64,000 nt of DNA. Origin: CAXBGS01 sp963975425. Lineage in GTDB: Bacteria > Planctomycetota > Planctomycetia > Pirellulales > Pirellulaceae. The DNA is taken from positions 251,137-315,136 of the forward strand of contig CAXBGS010000010.1 in assembly GCA_963975425.1 (NCBI GenBank), given 5' to 3'. The notes under the pieces were generated by a model that did not search any database, was not told the origin of the DNA, and worked only from the letters and a program-made list of their open reading frames with translations. This document shows, piece by piece, positions 60,944 to 64,000 of this stretch. How positions within the stretch are numbered: position 1 is the stretch's first letter; each line of letters starts with the position of its first letter. The position numbers and the translations under genes are program-made.

Positions 60944-62230
60944 TCACTTGCGTTTACCGGGCTTAGGCAAGCGTGCTCGTTGTTCTTTCGTTAGAAGATT
61001 CAGTACGGCTGACTTGAACGTCGCGTAGTGCTCCTGTGTCTCGCGAAACGCATCGCGTTGCGGGTCGGTGAACCCGCCACGTTTCTGAAGCTCGCGATAG
61101 AGCTCATCTCCTTTGAGGGGCGTTTTTTTAAGTTCTGAGTACACTTCGTCGCGGCGTTTGATCGTATCCTGCGTGATCCCCGCCTCTGCTCGGATTTTGT
61201 CGATCCGAGTTCGGAGCGCGCCACTGAGTTGATTGAATTTTGAGACCTGCTCTGGCGTCACGTTGACGGACTCCATTCGCCGCCACAGCAACTTGGCGAC
61301 GAACAAGTGTTTGACGGGTGCATCACTGGAATTGACGCCTGTTTTTGGTGTGTTGATTGCGAACATTCGGACATCGTCAAGTCGCACCTGCCGGCTGGCC
61401 GAAAAACGAATCAGATCCTTTTGCGGATGATCCATACCGGACGATGCGAACGATCCAATATCCTCGCCGTCAAGCTGGACAGATATCGTGTCGCCGATGA
61501 TGGTGACGATTGCCGTGTGCCACTCCTGCAACTTAATCGGATAGTCAAATTTCGTTCGAAAATTCTTTACATCGGCTTTCTGCTCGTCTGTCGCCGTACC
61601 TAACTTCACCGCGTCTCGAAACGCCTTGTTCATCCGCCCCGACTTGAGGTCCTGCATCTCGACACCGTCGGCGCGGAAGAAGACTTTGCAGATGTGTCCC
61701 GCGTGAACTTCTTTGCATTGCATATCAGCGAAGTCGATGCCAATGTCATCCGCTTGGTCGTCCAGCTGGAACTTCAGCTCAACGCGGCAATCCTTGTAGT
61801 TTGCAGGATGAACGATTGACACGGAATGGTCCGCAGTCTGATGCCGATCGACATGCAGCACGCCATCGACGAGATCGACCTGCTTATTGCCGCCTGCGCG
61901 TTTGTCGCTGTTCGTGCTCCAGCCGTTGCCAGGTTCATCGATGACTTCTTGGGACTCACGCCGCTCAAAATCATCATCGAACAGTAAGGTTTCGTTTATG
62001 ATCTTGAGCCGTGAGTTGTCGGATACGGCGAGCTTCTCTTGAGCATCAAGCGAGCTGCCACAGAGAATCGTAATCGCGATAAAGAACACGACAGAATCAC
62101 GCCAGCATACGAACCGTACGCCGTAGGGTACCGGGTATTGCGTCGTACGTTCCGGAACGAACGAAACGCTTTCGGTGGCTCGGCCGCTCACGCATCGTGG
62201 CTCTCGTGATCGATGGGGTGTATGAGACAT
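60944..62230 (-). CDS. Secreted concanavalin-like (DUF1080-type) protein
   Basis: A hydrophobic export segment (RDSVVFFIAITILCGSSLDAQ) precedes a concanavalin-like beta domain: LLFDDDFERRESQEVIDEPGNGWS, KDCRVELKFQLDDQADDIGIDFAD, WHTAIVTIIGDTISVQLDGEDIGSFASSGMDHPQKDLIRFSASRQVRLDDVRMF. This is the pattern of DUF1080 / 3-keto-disaccharide hydrolase-like domains, abundant in planctomycetes. The C-terminus (about 90 residues) is helical with a basic end. The start is uncertain: ATG 62230 is used, GTG 62089 would shorten the signal, and the frame runs on to 62560 through dispersed-repeat sequence. Confidence 0.75.
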   Translation of the reverse strand: MSHTPHRSREPRCVSGRATESVSFVPERTTQYPVPYGVRFVCWRDSVVFFIAITILCGSSLDAQEKLAVSDNSRLKIINETLLFDDDFERRESQEVIDEPGNGWSTNSDKRAGGNKQVDLVDGVLHVDRHQTADHSVSIVHPANYKDCRVELKFQLDDQADDIGIDFADMQCKEVHAGHICKVFFRADGVEMQDLKSGRMNKAFRDAVKLGTATDEQKADVKNFRTKFDYPIKLQEWHTAIVTIIGDTISVQLDGEDIGSFASSGMDHPQKDLIRFSASRQVRLDDVRMFAINTPKTGVNSSDAPVKHLFVAKLLWRRMESVNVTPEQVSKFNQLSGALRTRIDKIRAEAGITQDTIKRRDEVYSELKKTPLKGDELYRELQKRGGFTDPQRDAFRETQEHYATFKSAVLNLLTKEQRARLPKPGKRK

Positions 62231-62285
62231 TTCACATCCTGTCAGAAACGGGTTTGCCCGGCCGCTGACGCGCCGCGGCTCAGGA
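62160..62285 (-). repeat. Dispersed inverted copies of the 114-bp array consensus
   Basis: Two partial copies of the unit core on the minus strand: GAGCCACGATGCGTGAGCGG near 62174-62200 and TGAGCCGCGGCGCGTCAGCG near 62256-62282, compared with TGAGCCGCGACGCGTCAGCG in the array. The second differs by one base in about 27. Confidence 0.75.
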
Positions 62286-62658
62286 ATAAAATCGAAATTA
62301 AATCGCGTTACCATCGCTGGCCGCGACCCGCACGCGCACCTGATCGCGAAGTGCTCTGCTGAACCAGCGGAAACGCATCGTTCGACGAGCTCTGCTGAAG
62401 GCGTCACGGACTCGTCCTCTAAGTGCGTGCGGAACTCGGATTGGGGCCGATCGCGGGCGGAGTCGGTGCGAGGATGCCCATGACACTGTCCTGGATCGCC
62501 GATACTAAGAGATAAATCCACTTCCAGCGTAACAGCCTTGCTCCCCCCTCTCGAAAACAAAGGATCAAGTCACGCTCGAACGGGCCTAACTCAACCGACC
62601 GTGGGAGCGTGCTCTGAAACCGCGCGTCGCCGGACGTTCATCTTGCCGGCCTTGAGCG

Positions 62659-62895
62659 TCAGCCAGCTTTGACTTCGAAAGAGGCCTCGCTTCCCAAGGA
62701 AGCAGTAACAATGCCTTGAACGGGATCGGCGGAACTTGCAATCGTCGTGTCGTGGTCATGCATATCACTGGCGAGCCAGAATCCAACACCAAGCATTGTT
62801 AGAAAAGTCGCTGCCAAAGCGAGCATTGCGATGCGAGAAGACGCAGTCGACGAAAACAATCGTATAACTGAATCGGGCGATCTGAGCCCGTTCAT
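62659..62895 (-). CDS. Small single-pass membrane protein, unknown
   Basis: 78 residues with one transmembrane helix (RIAMLALAATFLTMLGVGFWLA) and a short hydrophilic tail (SDMHDHDTTIASSADPVQGIV). No family recognised. The regions on either side (62231-62658 and 62896-63130) contain no other convincing gene apart from the repeat fragments. Confidence 0.5.
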   Translation of the reverse strand: MNGLRSPDSVIRLFSSTASSRIAMLALAATFLTMLGVGFWLASDMHDHDTTIASSADPVQGIVTASLGSEASFEVKAG

Positions 62896-63130
62896 GTGTT
62901 TGCGTCAGCTCGAGTTGTCATCTCAACTTAAGTTTTCAATTTCCAGTATCGTGTCGATGAAGTCGAAACACTTTCGCTGCCTGTCGGGATTATTGTGCAA
63001 CCAATGATCAAAAGTCCGAGTGCCTTCGTCTGCAGAATCTTGATTGCGAACGGCAGCAGACAGACTTATCAACTGGGATCGGCATAGGTCAGACACCCGA
63101 GGATTGCTCTCCAGCGCCCGTTAAACTAAC

Positions 63131-64000
63131 GTGAGCCGCGACGCGTGAGCGGCCGGGCCCTACACATTCCCGGTCACCCAACACAAGCCAGCACGAAATA
63201 TCCGAGGCCTCACGGCCAGCGGCTCACCGCCGGAACAAAACAAAGTGAGCCGCGACGCGTCAGCGGCCGGGCCCTACACATTCCCGGACACCCAACACAA
63301 GCCAGCACGAAAAGCCCGAGGCCTCACGGCCAACGGCGCACCGCCGGAGCGAAACAACGTGAGCCGCGACGCGTCAGCGGCCGGGCCCTACACATTCCCG
63401 GTCACCCAACACAAGCCAGCACGAAATATCCGAGGCCTCACGGCCAGCGGCTCACCGCCGGAACAAAACAAAGTGAGCCGCGACGCGTCAGCGGCCGGGC
63501 CCTACACATTCCCGGACACCCAACACAAGCCAGCACGAAAAGCCCGAGGCCTCACGGCCAACGGCGCACCGCCGGAGCGAAACAACGTGAGCCGCGACGC
63601 GTCAGCGGCCGGGCCCTACACATTCCCGGTCACCCAACACAAGCAAGCACAACATGCCCGAGGCCTCACGGCCAGCGGCTCACCACCGGAACAAAACAAC
63701 GTGAGCCGCGACGCGTGAGCGGCCGGGCCCTACACAATCCCGGTTACCCAACACAAGCCAGCACAACATACCCGAGGCCTCACGGCCAACCGCTCACCGC
63801 CGGAACAAAACAACGTGAGCCGCGACGCGCCAGCGGCCGGGCCCTGCATAATCCCAAACTCACAAGACAAGTCAGCACAACATGCCCGAGGCCTCACGGC
63901 CAGCGGCTCACCGCCGGAACAAAACAACGTGAGCCGCGACGCGTCAGCGGCCGGGCCCTACACAATCCCGGTTACCCAACACAAGCCAGCACAACATACC
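63131..64000. repeat. 114-bp tandem repeat array, eight copies, open to the right
   Basis: Units begin GTGAGCCGCGACGCG at 63131, 63245, 63359, 63473, 63587, 63701, 63815 and 63929, always 114 bp apart; the last is cut by the window edge. Copies 1 and 3 and copies 2 and 4 match best, so a 228-bp dimer was amplified. Later copies are more diverged. The period is 38 codons and one plus-strand frame stays open for 157 codons (63245-63718) with a 38-residue repeat (VSRDASAAGPYTFPDTQHKP...). I regard that frame as a by-product of the period. Confidence 0.95.

Noticed and set aside
63131..64000. CRISPR array
   Set aside because: Whole 114-bp units repeat without variable spacers, and no cas gene is nearby.

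Overview
The window looks like the chromosome of a marine planctomycete close to Rhodopirellula (Pirellulaceae). This rests on protein families rather than 16S: a secreted cytochrome-c/DUF1592-family protein followed by a Tat-exported DUF1552 protein, a small Lys/Arg-rich DUF6800-like protein, membrane proteins starting with the 'SLRTLLAL' motif common in this phylum, and many long genes with acidic low-complexity inserts. Most genes are on the minus strand, with moderately high G+C and weak Shine-Dalgarno signals.

Positions 1-46 kb are mostly core chromosome. Left to right: a 3'-truncated uvrA; a zinc-ribbon membrane protein; an integron-type integrase (IntI) with a long N-terminal extension but no visible cassette array; a PDZ protein; a fatty-acid desaturase; a TPR protein and ppdK; tRNA-Leu; a compact translation/replication operon rplY-pth-rpsF-ssb-rplI (minus strand) with a leader hairpin; the DUF1592/DUF1552 pair; rarA; a Gld-type ABC export system (ATPase, permease-GldG fusion, DUF4340 protein); topA; a PpiD/SurA-like anchored chaperone; an RRM protein; a VWA protein; a secretin-like protein; a ketoacyl synthase; and an SNF2 helicase. 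Many intergenic regions here carry locus-specific short tandem repeats just beyond stop codons.

Positions 46,030-60,283 are a complete integrative element inserted at the 3' end of tRNA-Pro(TGG). Both ends are defined by an exact 27-bp direct repeat, giving a predicted excised circle of 14,227 bp. It carries a tyrosine recombinase with repeated arm-type sites at both ends, a small HTH protein (excisionase/regulator candidate), a primase-helicase followed by an iteron-rich AT-rich region (likely origin), an NrdR-like zinc-ribbon protein, and a short late module: a beta-rich protein, a coiled-coil protein and an HK97-fold major capsid protein translationally coupled to it. No terminase, portal or tail gene is visible. 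The right half holds small cargo genes, several of them exported. The best reading is a phage-satellite-like, self-replicating, capsid-encoding integrative element. It is the most interesting object in the window.

Beyond the element the sequence resumes with the displaced tRNA-Pro terminator, a secreted concanavalin-like/DUF1080-type protein, a small membrane protein, and a 114-bp tandem repeat array (8 copies visible, running off the window) whose consensus also occurs as dispersed inverted fragments near 62.2 kb.
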